64,000 nt of DNA from Collinsella sp. AM18-10 (GTDB taxonomy: Bacteria > Actinomycetota > Coriobacteriia > Coriobacteriales > Coriobacteriaceae): assembly GCF_003471585.1 (NCBI RefSeq), contig NZ_QRJO01000003.1, positions 155,428-219,427 of the forward strand, given 5' to 3'. The translations under genes were made by a program, and so were the position numbers. The notes under the pieces are model-generated. The model saw only the letters and a list, made by a program, of their open reading frames with translations, did not search any database and was not told where the DNA came from. This document shows, in pieces, positions 1 to 8,808 of this stretch (the first letter of the stretch is position 1; each line of letters starts with the position of its first letter).

Positions 1-106
1 TAAAGATGTTCGCTATTATTGGTTCGATTTGGTAAATAGTGGACATATGTACCGTATGTAGGCTCACTGTGCGATAATTTGCGCAGCAATGAGTAAGGAG
101 TCTCAT

Positions 107-997
107 ATGAGTGATTTTGTCCTGACCTGTGAATCCGCCGCCGACCGAACCCGTGAGTTCTTTGCGTCGCGCAATATCCCTGTCGTGTGTTTTCATTACG
201 AGATCGACGATGTTGTCTATACGGACGATCTGTATCAGTCGATTGCGCCGGACGAGTTTTTTGCCCAGATTGCCGCAGGCGCCATGCCTAAGACGTCTCA
301 GGTGAGCGTGGGTGAGTACGAGGAGTTTTGGGAGCCGCTTGTTGTCGAGGGTAAAGACGTGCTGCACCTGACGTTGTCGTCGGGTATTTCGGGTACGTAT
401 GGCTCGGCTTGCGTTGCGGCGCAGATGCTCGTGGATCGCTATCCCCAGGGCGGCAAGGTGCGCGTCATCGATTCGCTGGCGGCGTCTTCGGGCTTTGGCC
501 TGCTGGCGGAATGTGCCGCCGACGTGCGCGATAGCGGGGCTTCACTCGACGAGACGGCTGCCTGGATCGAGGAGCACAAGCTCAACCTGCACCACTGGTT
601 CTTCTCGACCGATCTGTCGAGCTACCTGCGCGGCGGTCGCATTTCGGCTGCGAGCGCGATCATCGGCACGGCGCTTAAGATTTGCCCGCTTATGACGGTC
701 GATTGCGACGGCAAGCTGTCGCCACGTGAGAAGATTCGCACTAAGAAGCGCGCGATTTCCGAGATGGCTAAGACCATGATGGCACACGTGCAGGACGGTG
801 CGGATTATTCGGGTAAGTGCGTCATGTCGCACTCGGCGTGCCGCGAGGATGCCGAGGCAGTTGCGGCACTGATCGAGGAACAGATTCCGCAGCTTAAAGG
901 CAAGATTGAGATCAATAACATCGGTACTCTGATTGGCTCGCATACCGGACCTGGTACGGTGGCGCTCTTCTTTATGGGCGACAAGCGCGTGGATTAG
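107..997 (+). CDS. DegV family fatty-acid-binding protein
   Basis: The 296-residue product opens with a strand followed by the DegV signature ESAADRT and contains the family's SSGISGTYGSA segment around residues 90-100. DegV proteins bind a fatty acid between two alpha/beta domains and can serve as FakB subunits that present the acid to the kinase FakA; FakA is not in this window. An in-frame ATG exists 18 bases upstream, but the AAGGAG at 94-99 is correctly spaced for the ATG at 107, so I use that start. A GC-rich hairpin follows the stop. A second DegV gene lies at 18820-19680, so the two may differ in ligand. The ligand cannot be told from sequence. Confidence 0.93.
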   Translation: MSDFVLTCESAADRTREFFASRNIPVVCFHYEIDDVVYTDDLYQSIAPDEFFAQIAAGAMPKTSQVSVGEYEEFWEPLVVEGKDVLHLTLSSGISGTYGSACVAAQMLVDRYPQGGKVRVIDSLAASSGFGLLAECAADVRDSGASLDETAAWIEEHKLNLHHWFFSTDLSSYLRGGRISAASAIIGTALKICPLMTVDCDGKLSPREKIRTKKRAISEMAKTMMAHVQDGADYSGKCVMSHSACREDAEAVAALIEEQIPQLKGKIEINNIGTLIGSHTGPGTVALFFMGDKRVD

Positions 998-1038
998 TTT
1001 GCCCCATCACATCGCTGCATGATTGCTCAAACGAAAAC

Positions 1039-1066
1039 GGCCCGCCTCACGTTTGTGGGGCGGGCC
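1039..1066. terminator. bidirectional terminator hairpin
   Basis: GGCCCGCCTCAC pairs with GTGGGGCGGGCC across a short loop, giving a very stable stem. It lies between two convergent genes (degV-like on +, TIM-barrel protein on -) and can serve both. The run after it on the + strand is only weakly T-rich. Confidence 0.7.
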
Positions 1067-1078
1067 TTGCTGTTGGGG

Positions 1079-2170
1079 TTAGCGTTTCTTTCCGCGGAAG
1101 AAGAAACCGTGCAGTGACGGCTTGAGGCCGCGGTTGGCGCGACGCTCCTCGACGCGCTCGTGGATCGAAGCGACGCGCTCGATGACCTCGTCGGGAATCG
1201 GCACGTCGGGATTCATGTTCTCGACCTGGCTGACCTCGGCGGCGGCGACCTGGTCGATAATGGGCACATCGTCGTGCGAGATGACAGGTGTGGCGTCTTC
1301 CTTCATCTTGCGGTAGCGCTGCATCATGTCGGTCTGCAGCTGCTGGGCCGAAGGCGGCGTCCAGATGATGGCGTTGGCGCCGGCGGCGATGGTCTCGCGG
1401 ATGCTCTCGGGCGTCTTGCCGCCCGGCGCGATGAGCGGCAGGTTGGGATAGTGCTCGCGCAGTTCACGCAGGACCTGCGGCGTGTTTTTGCCAGCGGCGA
1501 TGTTAAGAATCTTGGCGCCGGCGCGCACCTTTGCGTGAGCATCGTCGTCGCAACGTACGACCGTGGCGATGACGGGGATGTCGGCGATGTTGGTGATGTG
1601 CTCGACCATCTCGGCGGTGGCGGGGGAGTTGACCACACAGCCCGCCGCGCCCTGCATCTCGGAGACGGCTGCCATCTGAACGGAGCGCTTGCCGGTGGTG
1701 GTGCCACCGCCCACGCCTACGAAGACCGGGCACTCGGCGACGGTCAGCAGCGCCTGCGTAATGGCGGGCTGCGGCGTGAAGGGGTAAACGGCAAAGACGG
1801 CATCGGCGTTGGAGTTGCGGATGACCGCGACGTCGGTGGTGTAGATGAGCGATTTGATACGACGGCCGAAGAGCGTAAAGCCGCTGGCTTCCTCGATCTC
1901 GTCGGGCATTCGGAGGGCCGCCTTTCGCAGACGCCCGTCGATGGGCAGCGGCTCCATGGGGAGCAGTCCGTTGGGGGTCACGGCTACCTGGGGCTCGGTG
2001 AACTCGTCTGCGAGCTCGACCTCGGAAAAATCGACCGACGCGACGATGTCCTCGTGAACCTCGGCGGGAACATCGATGGGGGCTTGGTCGTTTGCCGTGA
2101 CCGGCGTGTCGAAGGAGCTGGTGCCGACAAAGGCGTCGACGCGCTCGTTTAGGTCGTTGAGGGTATCCAT
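1079..2170 (-). CDS. TIM-barrel-like protein of unknown function
   Basis: The 363-residue protein has an acidic N-terminal ~80 residues followed by a repeated alternation of hydrophobic strands and helices. Examples are VAVIRNSNADAVFAVYPF, a glycine-rich VFVGVGGGTTTGKRS and IPVIATVVRCDDDAHAKV, then ILNIAAGKN and PLIAPGGKTPESI. This resembles phosphate-binding TIM barrels such as thiamine-phosphate synthase or KDPG aldolase, with glycine-rich loops at strand ends. I cannot name a substrate. The C-terminus is basic (RRANRGLKP...RGKKR). It converges on the DegV gene and shares its terminator. No strong ribosome binding site is visible at the chosen ATG. Confidence 0.75.
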   Translation of the reverse strand: MDTLNDLNERVDAFVGTSSFDTPVTANDQAPIDVPAEVHEDIVASVDFSEVELADEFTEPQVAVTPNGLLPMEPLPIDGRLRKAALRMPDEIEEASGFTLFGRRIKSLIYTTDVAVIRNSNADAVFAVYPFTPQPAITQALLTVAECPVFVGVGGGTTTGKRSVQMAAVSEMQGAAGCVVNSPATAEMVEHITNIADIPVIATVVRCDDDAHAKVRAGAKILNIAAGKNTPQVLRELREHYPNLPLIAPGGKTPESIRETIAAGANAIIWTPPSAQQLQTDMMQRYRKMKEDATPVISHDDVPIIDQVAAAEVSQVENMNPDVPIPDEVIERVASIHERVEERRANRGLKPSLHGFFFRGKKR

Positions 2171-2361
2171 GGACGCTCGATTCTATGCGATGGTGGTCGG
2201 CAGGGTGCCGGCAGCGTTGTGCTTGCTAAATCGTTTGACGAGTTGATTTTTCCCCGCCGCGCCATCCGTTAGACCGAAGGGCCGGCGAACGTGAAGGAGC
2301 TGTGGTGGCGGGTATTGAGGTGCTATCTTGAATGTCCCGTTTAAAAGAGAGGTGACGCGGA

Positions 2362-2532
2362 ATGGAATTCACAGCAATGTTGGTCTCGATTGGCCTGTGT
2401 GTGGGCGCAATCGTTGCCGCCGCGGTCATCTACTTGGTGGTCACGGCCATTAAGGGCAAAAGAGCCGAGCGCAAGGAACGCGAGGCACTTAAGCAGCACC
2501 GTGACCAGCAGGACAAGCGCGCACAGAGATAG
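2362..2532 (+). CDS. small single-pass membrane protein (56 aa)
   Basis: A short open frame starts at an ATG preceded by GAGAGGTGA at a good distance. It encodes a short N-terminus, one hydrophobic helix of about 25 residues (LVSIGLCVGAIVAAAVIYLV region), then a strongly charged Lys/Arg/Glu/Gln tail (KGKRAERKEREALKQHRDQQ). This layout is that of a small inner-membrane protein with a cytoplasmic amphipathic tail. The stop lies 24 bases from the convergent methyltransferase stop. No family is recognised. Confidence 0.6.
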   Translation: MEFTAMLVSIGLCVGAIVAAAVIYLVVTAIKGKRAERKEREALKQHRDQQDKRAQR

Positions 2533-2556
2533 CTTGTTGAGTTTTGAATCCGTGCG

Positions 2557-3660
2557 CTAGCTGCGTTTTCGGATCAAGGCGATGTAGAAGCCCTCAAAGT
2601 CGCGGCTGGGCGGAATGGTCAGCGTGCCGGGCATACCGTTGGTGACGGACGAGACGTGGCCGGCGGCGATGGCCACGGTAAGGGCGTTGCTCTCGACGCG
2701 TGGCTCTTCGCCAGCTTCCTGGGCGCGGCGCTTTTCACTTTCGCTCGGCGTGCCATCGAGGGGGATAAGCTCGCAGTCCATGTGCTTGTCGAGGGCCTCT
2801 TGCAAGGCGTCCTCGTTTTCCTGCGGCATAATCGAACAAGTGGAATAGACGAGCGTGCCGCCCGGTTTGAGGGCACCCATGGCGCGGTCCAGAAGTGCTC
2901 GCTGCGAGCGGGCGCACTTGTTGAGCAGCTGCTCGGTCAGGCCACGCAGGCTCTTCTCGTTGCCGCTGATGACGGTGCCCGTGCCGGTGCAGGGAGCGTC
3001 GAGCAGGATACGGTCAAAGCGGAAGAACTCGTCGAGCTCGCGTGCGTCAATACGCATGACGGGCACGTTTTTTGCGCCTTGGCGGTGGAGGTTGGCTTCG
3101 AGCTTTTCGGCGCGGGGAATACTCATCTCGCAGGCGGTAAGGTGCGCCTGGCCCTGCGTGAGGGCGGCGATCTGCGTCGTCTTGCCACCGGGGGCTGCGC
3201 ACATGTCCAGGATGTCCTCGCCGGCCTGGGCGCCCAGGACCAACGGCGGCATCATGGACGACAGGCTTTGCAAGTAGATCTTGCCGTCGCGGTAGATGTC
3301 GAGGTCCCACAGATCGGTCACCTGGGCCTCGGGCAGGATGAAGGCGTCCGGATACCAGGTAACGGTTTGGTGCGCGATGCCGGCCTCGTCGAGTGCGGCG
3401 GCGATGTCCTCGGCGGTCTCCTTGAGCGTGTTGGCGCGTAGTGTGACTGGGCGTGTGGCCGCGGCGCCAAAGCCTTCGATCATGAGCTGAGCATCAGTGG
3501 GGGCATAGGCGCCGGCGACCGTGTCGACCATAAAGCGCGGCAGGTCGGCGGCGGAGGGTTGGGCGGCAAGCTGGTCGGAAAGCTCGGTGGCGGCAAACTG
3601 CCTGAGCTTGAGCTCGGCCTTAACCTGCTTTTTCTGCTTACGACGACGCGGCTTGGACAT
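2557..3660 (-). CDS. 16S rRNA m5C methyltransferase (RsmB/RsmF, NOL1/NOP2/Sun family)
   Basis: The 367-residue protein carries the family's SAM site APGGKTTQIA, the catalytic motif IV DAPCTGTGT and motif VI YSTCSIMPQENE. The two cysteines in PCT and STC are the general base and nucleophile of RNA m5C methyltransferases. The basic N-terminus (KPRRRKQKKQ) probably contacts RNA. The length and absence of a long C-terminal PUA region suit an RsmF-like enzyme, but RsmB or another position is possible. The gene starts 36 bases after the tRNA ligase stop on the same strand, so the two translation genes probably share a transcript. Confidence 0.9.
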   Translation of the reverse strand: MSKPRRRKQKKQVKAELKLRQFAATELSDQLAAQPSAADLPRFMVDTVAGAYAPTDAQLMIEGFGAAATRPVTLRANTLKETAEDIAAALDEAGIAHQTVTWYPDAFILPEAQVTDLWDLDIYRDGKIYLQSLSSMMPPLVLGAQAGEDILDMCAAPGGKTTQIAALTQGQAHLTACEMSIPRAEKLEANLHRQGAKNVPVMRIDARELDEFFRFDRILLDAPCTGTGTVISGNEKSLRGLTEQLLNKCARSQRALLDRAMGALKPGGTLVYSTCSIMPQENEDALQEALDKHMDCELIPLDGTPSESEKRRAQEAGEEPRVESNALTVAIAAGHVSSVTNGMPGTLTIPPSRDFEGFYIALIRKRS

Positions 3661-3696
3661 CCGTCTTTCCTTCCCATTCCATTACATGTCGAGTGT

Positions 3697-5847
3697 TTAG
3701 TACTGGCTCTCGTGCTTGCTGAAGAAGTCGAAGCGCGGGGGCAGCGGCTTCACGCGGTGCTCGCCGGGCTTCTCGCCCAGGCTCTCCACAAACTCGTCCG
3801 TGGAGGCAAAGATGTTATCCCAGCTAAAGAAGGCGACCGGATCGACGTCGAAGTACTCGCAGATGAGCTCGCAGCCGGCCGGGACAATGCCGTGCATGAG
3901 CACGGTCGCCACGCGCAGCTCGGTAAAGGCGTCGACGAGGGCCTGCGTCATCGCGGCATTGGCCGGCTCGCCCTCGAGCTTGTTGGCGGCCTTGGAGGCA
4001 TCGCTCCAGCGCTTGTTGGCGGCACGCAGGTAGTCGTCGCACACGGCAAGCGCGCGGTGCGTCTCGAACTTGTACATGGCCTGCTCAAAGGCAAGGGCGG
4101 CCTGCTCGGCGGCCTCGACCACGGCGGCAGAGGCCGCACCGGCGGGGATGCAGCCGTTGCGATAGGGGCTCTCGTCGCCCTCCTTGACGGCGACGCCGTA
4201 GAAGCAGCTGCGGGCCAAGCGGTTGAACACGCCGGTCAAAAGGGCGCTCTCCTTAAGGGCCGGATCGATGACGCGCTTGTCGTCGCAGGCGCGCACCTCG
4301 TTGCCGTCCTTGTCCTTGCCGGTCACGCGCGTGTCGTATGCCTTGGGACTAAAGCTCACCGGCTTCTCGGACAGGCCGAGCGACAGCCAATGCGCACGCA
4401 TCTGCTCGCAGGTGTAGTGGTTGAGCAGGTCGTCTGCCGGCGGGGGAGGCGTCTGCGAGGACGAGCTCGCCTTTTTGCCCATGTAGAGCAGGTGATAGCA
4501 GGCGCTGACGGTGCTCTGCGTAAGGTCCCAGCCCAGGGCCTCCCACATGGCGGTTTGCGCGATGCAGTAGAAATAGATGTTGTCCTGACCGATGAACTGA
4601 TAGATCTGCGCGTCGTCAGAGCACCACCAGTCGCGCCAGTCGAGCGAGCTGTGCTGGTAGGTGGGCGCGGGGACCTGCGTGGAATCGGCGGCGGGCTCGC
4701 CCATGAGGGCGGCATCCTGGGCGGCGACGCCCTCGGTCACGCCGGCGGCACGGGCGTCGCGGGCGAGTACGGTGCGGGTGTAGCTGATGGGCGCCCACAG
4801 GCTCTCGGGCCAGCACCAGCAGGTGACGTCGGTCACGCCGTCGACCTCGGGCACCGGAACGCCCCAGTCGATGTTGCCGGTGATGCGGAAGGGCACGAGC
4901 GCCTTGCCGCTGCGGAAGCGCACGCCGCCGTTGGCGAGCACCGCGTGGGCGTCGTCGCGCTCTTTCCAGCTGGGGAAGGTGACGGTAAAGCTGCTCTTGT
5001 TGCCCTCGGGCTCCAGCACGGTGTGTTCGGGGAGCTGGTCCTCGACGGCATCGAAGGCCTCGCGGAACTTATTCTGGATGTAGAGCTGAGCCGGCAGCAG
5101 CCACTCCTCCATGGTCTTGGAGACCACGGAGCGAACCTGCGGGTTCTGGGCGAGCTTGGCGGTGTAGGTCTTCATAAAGTCGAGGTAGGCCGGCAGGTCG
5201 AAGTAGAGGTTGTCGACCGGGCGCAGCTCGGGCACCTCGCCGGTGAGCTGGCTCTTGGGTGCGATAAGCTCCTCGGGCTCAAACTGGTGACCCAAGTCGC
5301 ACTCGTCGGCGTACGCCTTCTCGGACTTGCAGCCCTGGATGGGGCAGCGGCCAATCACCTGGCGGCCGTTGAGGAATGTGCCGGCCTTGGCGTCGTAGAA
5401 CTGCAGCGTGGAGCGCTTGGAGATGGTGCCCTGCTCGTGCAGGCGCTCGATAATCTCGGCGGTAACCTCGTTGTGAATCTGCGCAGCCGGCTCAAGGCCC
5501 GAGCCGCCGTAGATATCGCAGCTGATGTTGTAGTTGTTGAGGGTCGCGGCCTGGCGGGAGTGGTTGGACTCGACGTACTCGCTAATGGACTTGTCGTAGT
5601 CCTCGTTCTCCTTGAGCTTGCGGTAGCTCTCCATGATGGGCGAGCCGTAGCAATCGGTGCCCGAGGTGAAGATGACGTTCTCGCGGCCCAGACGGTCGCG
5701 CAGGAAGCGGGCGAAGAAGTCGGCCGGGACAAAGACGCCGCCAACGTGGCCAAAGTGAAGGCCCTTGTTGCCGTAGGGCTCGCCGGCGGTAACGATGGCG
5801 CGGCGAGGCCAGCTGGGACGGTCGTTCATGGAGTATTTGGATGCCAT
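3697..5847 (-). CDS. class I tRNA ligase, methionyl-tRNA synthetase-like
   Basis: The 716-residue enzyme has the HIGH-type signature in GLHFGHVGG near residue 30 and an IFTSGTDCYGSP segment. A Cys/His-rich knuckle follows (GRCPIQGCKS...CDLGHQ, ~residues 190-220), as in methionyl-tRNA synthetases. The KMSKS loop appears as MGKKASSSS, an unusual form that keeps the lysine and serines. The start is the ATG preceded by AAGGAGTCCC; an upstream in-frame ATG lacks a ribosome binding site. The region usually occupied by the anticodon-binding helices is present at the C-terminus. It may be the cell's only MetRS or a paralogue; the window cannot decide this. Confidence 0.85.
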   Translation of the reverse strand: MASKYSMNDRPSWPRRAIVTAGEPYGNKGLHFGHVGGVFVPADFFARFLRDRLGRENVIFTSGTDCYGSPIMESYRKLKENEDYDKSISEYVESNHSRQAATLNNYNISCDIYGGSGLEPAAQIHNEVTAEIIERLHEQGTISKRSTLQFYDAKAGTFLNGRQVIGRCPIQGCKSEKAYADECDLGHQFEPEELIAPKSQLTGEVPELRPVDNLYFDLPAYLDFMKTYTAKLAQNPQVRSVVSKTMEEWLLPAQLYIQNKFREAFDAVEDQLPEHTVLEPEGNKSSFTVTFPSWKERDDAHAVLANGGVRFRSGKALVPFRITGNIDWGVPVPEVDGVTDVTCWCWPESLWAPISYTRTVLARDARAAGVTEGVAAQDAALMGEPAADSTQVPAPTYQHSSLDWRDWWCSDDAQIYQFIGQDNIYFYCIAQTAMWEALGWDLTQSTVSACYHLLYMGKKASSSSQTPPPPADDLLNHYTCEQMRAHWLSLGLSEKPVSFSPKAYDTRVTGKDKDGNEVRACDDKRVIDPALKESALLTGVFNRLARSCFYGVAVKEGDESPYRNGCIPAGAASAAVVEAAEQAALAFEQAMYKFETHRALAVCDDYLRAANKRWSDASKAANKLEGEPANAAMTQALVDAFTELRVATVLMHGIVPAGCELICEYFDVDPVAFFSWDNIFASTDEFVESLGEKPGEHRVKPLPPRFDFFSKHESQY

Positions 5848-5979
5848 GGGACTCCTTCGCATATGGTGAGAGCGCGTCCGGGCGCAAGGCCTGGCGACGC
5901 GGTGGTCAATTCGTGCATATCGTTCGACATTATCGCACATGCGGGCGGGTGCGTGACGGGGGCGCTATCCTAAGATGCT

Positions 5980-6549
5980 ATGAATGAGATTTCCAACATA
6001 CATGCGTTTGAAGACGAGGATTTTCTGCACGCTTGCTTCGTGTGGGGGATGGCCGTGCTTGTGGTGTTTGCCGTGTGCCTGGTGCCGGTGTTTATGCTGC
6101 TGGGCGGGCCCGCAGACCTGGATGCGGCCGACGCGGGCGGCTGGATGGCGGTCTTGGGCTGGATAGTCGGCTTGGCGGTCGTCTCTGCGGCGTCGTTTGT
6201 CGTGCACGAGCTGGTGCACGCGGTGTTCTTTAAGTTGTTTGCGCCCGCCGGTGCGCATGTGACCTTTGGGGCAAATCTCGAAACTTGCATGATTTATGCC
6301 TGCGCCGAGGGCGTTGTGTATTCGCGCCGGCGGTACATGGTCATTTGCCTGGCGCCGACGGTTGTTTTGACGGCGGCGTTTGCCTTGGGGTTTGCATGCT
6401 CGGGTTATCCGCTGCTGTGCTACTTGGCAGCTGGTCTGCACTTGTCGGGCTGTGTGGGCGACTGGCATTACGTGCGGACCATCCTGCGCGACCGCCGCAT
6501 TGTCGCCTGTGAGGACACATCCTTTGGCGTCCGCTTTTTTGGTCAGTAG
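5980..6549 (+). CDS. DUF3267-type membrane metalloprotease-like protein
   Basis: The 189-residue protein has four predicted hydrophobic segments. The motif HELVH, of the HEXXH zinc-protease type, sits at the start of the second half, after FVV and before AVFFKLFAP. This arrangement matches the DUF3267 family of putative membrane zincins. A downstream acidic residue could be the third ligand but cannot be assigned. The gene lies divergently from the tRNA ligase, with a 130-base gap. The stop codon lies inside the left arm of a 38-bp inverted repeat. Substrate and role are unknown. Confidence 0.75.
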   Translation: MNEISNIHAFEDEDFLHACFVWGMAVLVVFAVCLVPVFMLLGGPADLDAADAGGWMAVLGWIVGLAVVSAASFVVHELVHAVFFKLFAPAGAHVTFGANLETCMIYACAEGVVYSRRRYMVICLAPTVVLTAAFALGFACSGYPLLCYLAAGLHLSGCVGDWHYVRTILRDRRIVACEDTSFGVRFFGQ

Positions 6550-6653
6550 TCTTTTTGGGACGGGGCTATTTTGACTACTTTTCTGTTGAGATAGGCATTG
6601 CGACTGCTTTACGTCAAAAGTAGTCAAAATAGCCCCGTCCCAAAAAGACTACT
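6545..6653. repeat. 38-bp perfect inverted repeat
   Basis: Bases 6545-6582 and 6616-6653 are exact reverse complements (38 of 38), separated by 33 bases. The arms begin AGTAGTCTTTTTGGGACGGG. The left arm covers the stop codon of the DUF3267 gene, and the right arm ends just before the queH ribosome binding site. It could act as a terminator for the first gene, but its length and perfection point to a mobile palindromic element. Confidence 0.9.
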
Positions 6654-6675
6654 TATTGCGGGGGAGGAGATGTTG

Positions 6676-7251
6676 ATGAAGCCGTTGCTGCTGCATGCTT
6701 GCTGTGCGCCGTGCTCGCTTGAGCCGGTTCGCCTGCTGCGCGAGGAAGGGTTTGAGCCCACGATTTGCTGGACCAACCCCAATATTCAACCGCGCGATGA
6801 ATGGCAGCGGCGCTTGGACGAGCTGCGCCGGTGGTGTGCCGATGGCGACATCGAGCTTATCGAGGCAGGCGAGGACCGCGAGCGCTGGGAGGCCGGTGTG
6901 GCCCCGTTGGGCGCCGATCGACCCCGTCGCTGTCGTGCGTGCTATGCCTTGCGCTTGGCCGAAGCGTGCCGCGTGGCCCAGGATCGCGGGTTCGAATATG
7001 TGGGTACGACGCTCGCCGTCTCGCCGTATCAGCTGTTCGAGACCTGTAATGACGTGCTTGAGCGCTTGGCAGCGGCACATGGGCTCACCCCGGTCATTCG
7101 CGATTTTCGCCCGTATTACCCCGAGGCCACGCGTCGTTCGCGCGAGCTTGGCATGTATCGGCAGAACTACTGTGGTTGCCGCTTCTCGGCCGTCGAGGCG
7201 GCCATGGACCGCGCCCGCATCCGCGACGAGCGCAAAGCTGCCAAAAAGTAG
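6676..7251 (+). CDS. queH: epoxyqueuosine reductase QueH
   Basis: The 191-residue protein has the QueH iron-sulfur and metal ligands: HACCAPC at the N-terminus, a CRACY pair in the middle and YCGC near the C-terminus. QueH reduces epoxyqueuosine to queuosine in tRNA, the last step of the pathway, and replaces QueG in many bacteria. I chose the second ATG because GGGGAGGAG is well spaced for it but abuts the first ATG at 6670. queA follows 64 bases later and tgt lies at 12197, so the late queuosine steps are grouped loosely here. Confidence 0.93.
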   Translation: MKPLLLHACCAPCSLEPVRLLREEGFEPTICWTNPNIQPRDEWQRRLDELRRWCADGDIELIEAGEDRERWEAGVAPLGADRPRRCRACYALRLAEACRVAQDRGFEYVGTTLAVSPYQLFETCNDVLERLAAAHGLTPVIRDFRPYYPEATRRSRELGMYRQNYCGCRFSAVEAAMDRARIRDERKAAKK

Positions 7252-7315
7252 TTCATTTGGGACGTTAGCCTGCTAGGATGTAGAGCGGACTTTAGCTATA
7301 TAAGGAGAATCCGAC

Positions 7316-8533
7316 GTGTCTATGCGTACCGATGATTTTGACTATAACCTTCCTGAGGAACTGATTGCCCAGGCTCCTGCCGAGCCGCGTGACTCCTGCC
7401 GCCTGCTGGTGGTGGATCGCAAAGGCTCCCAGGCAGGAACGCCGCTGGAGCATGGCGGCACCGTCGAGCACCGCATCTTCCGCGACATCATCGACTATAT
7501 CGAGCCGGGCGATGTGCTCGTCATCAACAAGACGCGCGTGATGCCGGCCCGCCTGATCGGTCGCAAAGCCGGCTCGGGTGGCGTGGTCGAGACGCTGCTG
7601 CTCAAGCGTCGCGAGGATGTTGACCCGCTGGGTCACGTTTGGGAGTGTCTGGTCAAGCCGGGCAAGCGTCTGAAGCCCGGTGCTCAGATTGAGTATCGAG
7701 CCGGTGGCGCCCATGCGCCCGAGGGGGCTCCCGTGGTGCTGACGGCCGAGGTCATCGACTTTGTCACCGATAGCCGTGGTGGCCGTCTGGTGCGCTTTGA
7801 GCCGGCCGGTTGCAATGCCGCCGGCGACCCGCGCACGCTCGACGAGGCCATCCATGCTGCCGGCCACGTGCCGCTGCCGCCCTACATTACCGATTACGAG
7901 GGCGATCCCGAGAAGTACCAGACCGTCTACGCCATGAAGGAGGAGCACTCGGCTGCCGCTCCTACGGCGGGTCTGCACTTTACCCCCGAGCTCATGGCCG
8001 CTATCGAGGCCAAGGGCGCGAAGTTTGCCGCCGTCGAGCTCGAGGTGGGTATTGATACCTTCCGTCTGGTGGAGGAGGACGACCCCACGCAGCACGTCAT
8101 GCACACCGAGCGCTACCACGTGTCACAGGAGGTTGTCGACGCCGTGCATAAGGCGAAGGCCGAGGGGCACCGCGTGATCGCCGTCGGCACCACCGCAGTA
8201 CGCTCGCTCGAAAGCGCGTTTGACGCTGAGGCACCGGTGTCCAATCCGGCCGTGACAGCGCGCTATTTTGAAGGCCGCGAGGACGGCGCTGACACGCTCG
8301 GCCGCGGTGACATCGTGGTGCGCGAGAACGCCACGACGCAGCTCTACCTCATGCCCGGCTCGACCTATCACGTGGTCGACGCGCTGATTACGAACTTCCA
8401 CGTGCCGCGCTCCACGCTCATGATGCTCGTAAGCGCGCTTGCCACCCGCGACCAGATCATGGATGCCTATGCCGCCGCCATCGAGGAGCGCTACCGCTTC
8501 TTCAGCTTTGGCGACGCGATGCTCATTTGTTAG
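7316..8533 (+). CDS. queA: S-adenosylmethionine:tRNA ribosyltransferase-isomerase
   Basis: The 405-residue product begins with the QueA signature DDFDYNLPEELIAQAPAEPR and contains INKTRVMPARLIG and PTAGLHFTPEL, then NFHVPRSTLMMLVSA. QueA transfers the ribosyl part of SAM to preQ1 in tRNA to give epoxyqueuosine, the substrate of QueH encoded just upstream. A GTG at 7316, eight bases after AAGGAG, is preferred over the ATG at 7322. At 405 residues it is somewhat longer than the usual ~345-360, because of extra loops in the middle. The stop codon directly abuts the first stem of a structured element. Confidence 0.97.
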   Translation: MSMRTDDFDYNLPEELIAQAPAEPRDSCRLLVVDRKGSQAGTPLEHGGTVEHRIFRDIIDYIEPGDVLVINKTRVMPARLIGRKAGSGGVVETLLLKRREDVDPLGHVWECLVKPGKRLKPGAQIEYRAGGAHAPEGAPVVLTAEVIDFVTDSRGGRLVRFEPAGCNAAGDPRTLDEAIHAAGHVPLPPYITDYEGDPEKYQTVYAMKEEHSAAAPTAGLHFTPELMAAIEAKGAKFAAVELEVGIDTFRLVEEDDPTQHVMHTERYHVSQEVVDAVHKAKAEGHRVIAVGTTAVRSLESAFDAEAPVSNPAVTARYFEGREDGADTLGRGDIVVRENATTQLYLMPGSTYHVVDALITNFHVPRSTLMMLVSALATRDQIMDAYAAAIEERYRFFSFGDAMLIC

Positions 8534-8703
8534 TTACGCGGTTCTACGAACCGCGTAACGGCTCGACGCTGCAAACCCGCCAGAGCGGCAATCTGCCTTT
8601 CAACTTCGGCGGCATGACCAGAAGGTCAATGCCGCCTCGTTTCAAGGCACCTTGCTCGCTCTGGCGGGTTTTCGCTGACTTTGCCAAGGCATCGGCGTCG
8701 CCT
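8533..8703 (+). other. structured intergenic element, copy 1
   Basis: The element has three nested or adjacent helices. Stem 1 is GTTACGCGGTTC with GAACCGCGTAAC (8533-8559). A long outer stem pairs 8573-8587 with 8657-8671, 15 bp perfect. An inner stem GGCGGCAT/ATGCCGCC (8608-8636) encloses GACC-AGAA-GGTC. The second copy at 11762-11937 keeps every helix with different bases but shares the loop and linker sequences GACGCTGC, CAATCTGCC, GACCAGAAGGTC and GGCACCTTG. Both copies start right at the stop codon of a + strand gene, so a 3'-UTR RNA role or a mobile repeat is possible. Strand is inferred from this position. Confidence 0.7.
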
Positions 8704-8708
8704 TTGTT

Positions 8709-8753
8709 GGCACTTGGGGACGTTCCTTTTGTGTCGGCACTTGGGGACAGTCC
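8709..8753. repeat. tandem GGCACTTGGGGAC repeat
   Basis: GGCACTTGGGGACGTTCC at 8709 and GGCACTTGGGGACAGTCC at 8736 are direct copies (16 of 18 identical), 27 bases apart. Related CTGGGGAC/GTCCCC words occur near 28765. The role is unknown. Confidence 0.6.
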
Positions 8754-8808
8754 TTATGTCAAGAGATTGGTGCAAGAGGGATAGGTTGCCTTGCGTCGAT
8801 TTAAATAG

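Noticed and set aside
3559..5973. Long open frame on the + strand opposite the tRNA ligase and methyltransferase
   Set aside because: Product is Gly/Val/His/Leu-rich without any motif and mirrors the high GC3 of the real genes on the - strand.
8527..8784. Short + strand frame across the structured element after queA
   Set aside because: No ribosome binding site, and its sequence is explained by the hairpins of the element; the second element copy does not keep the frame.
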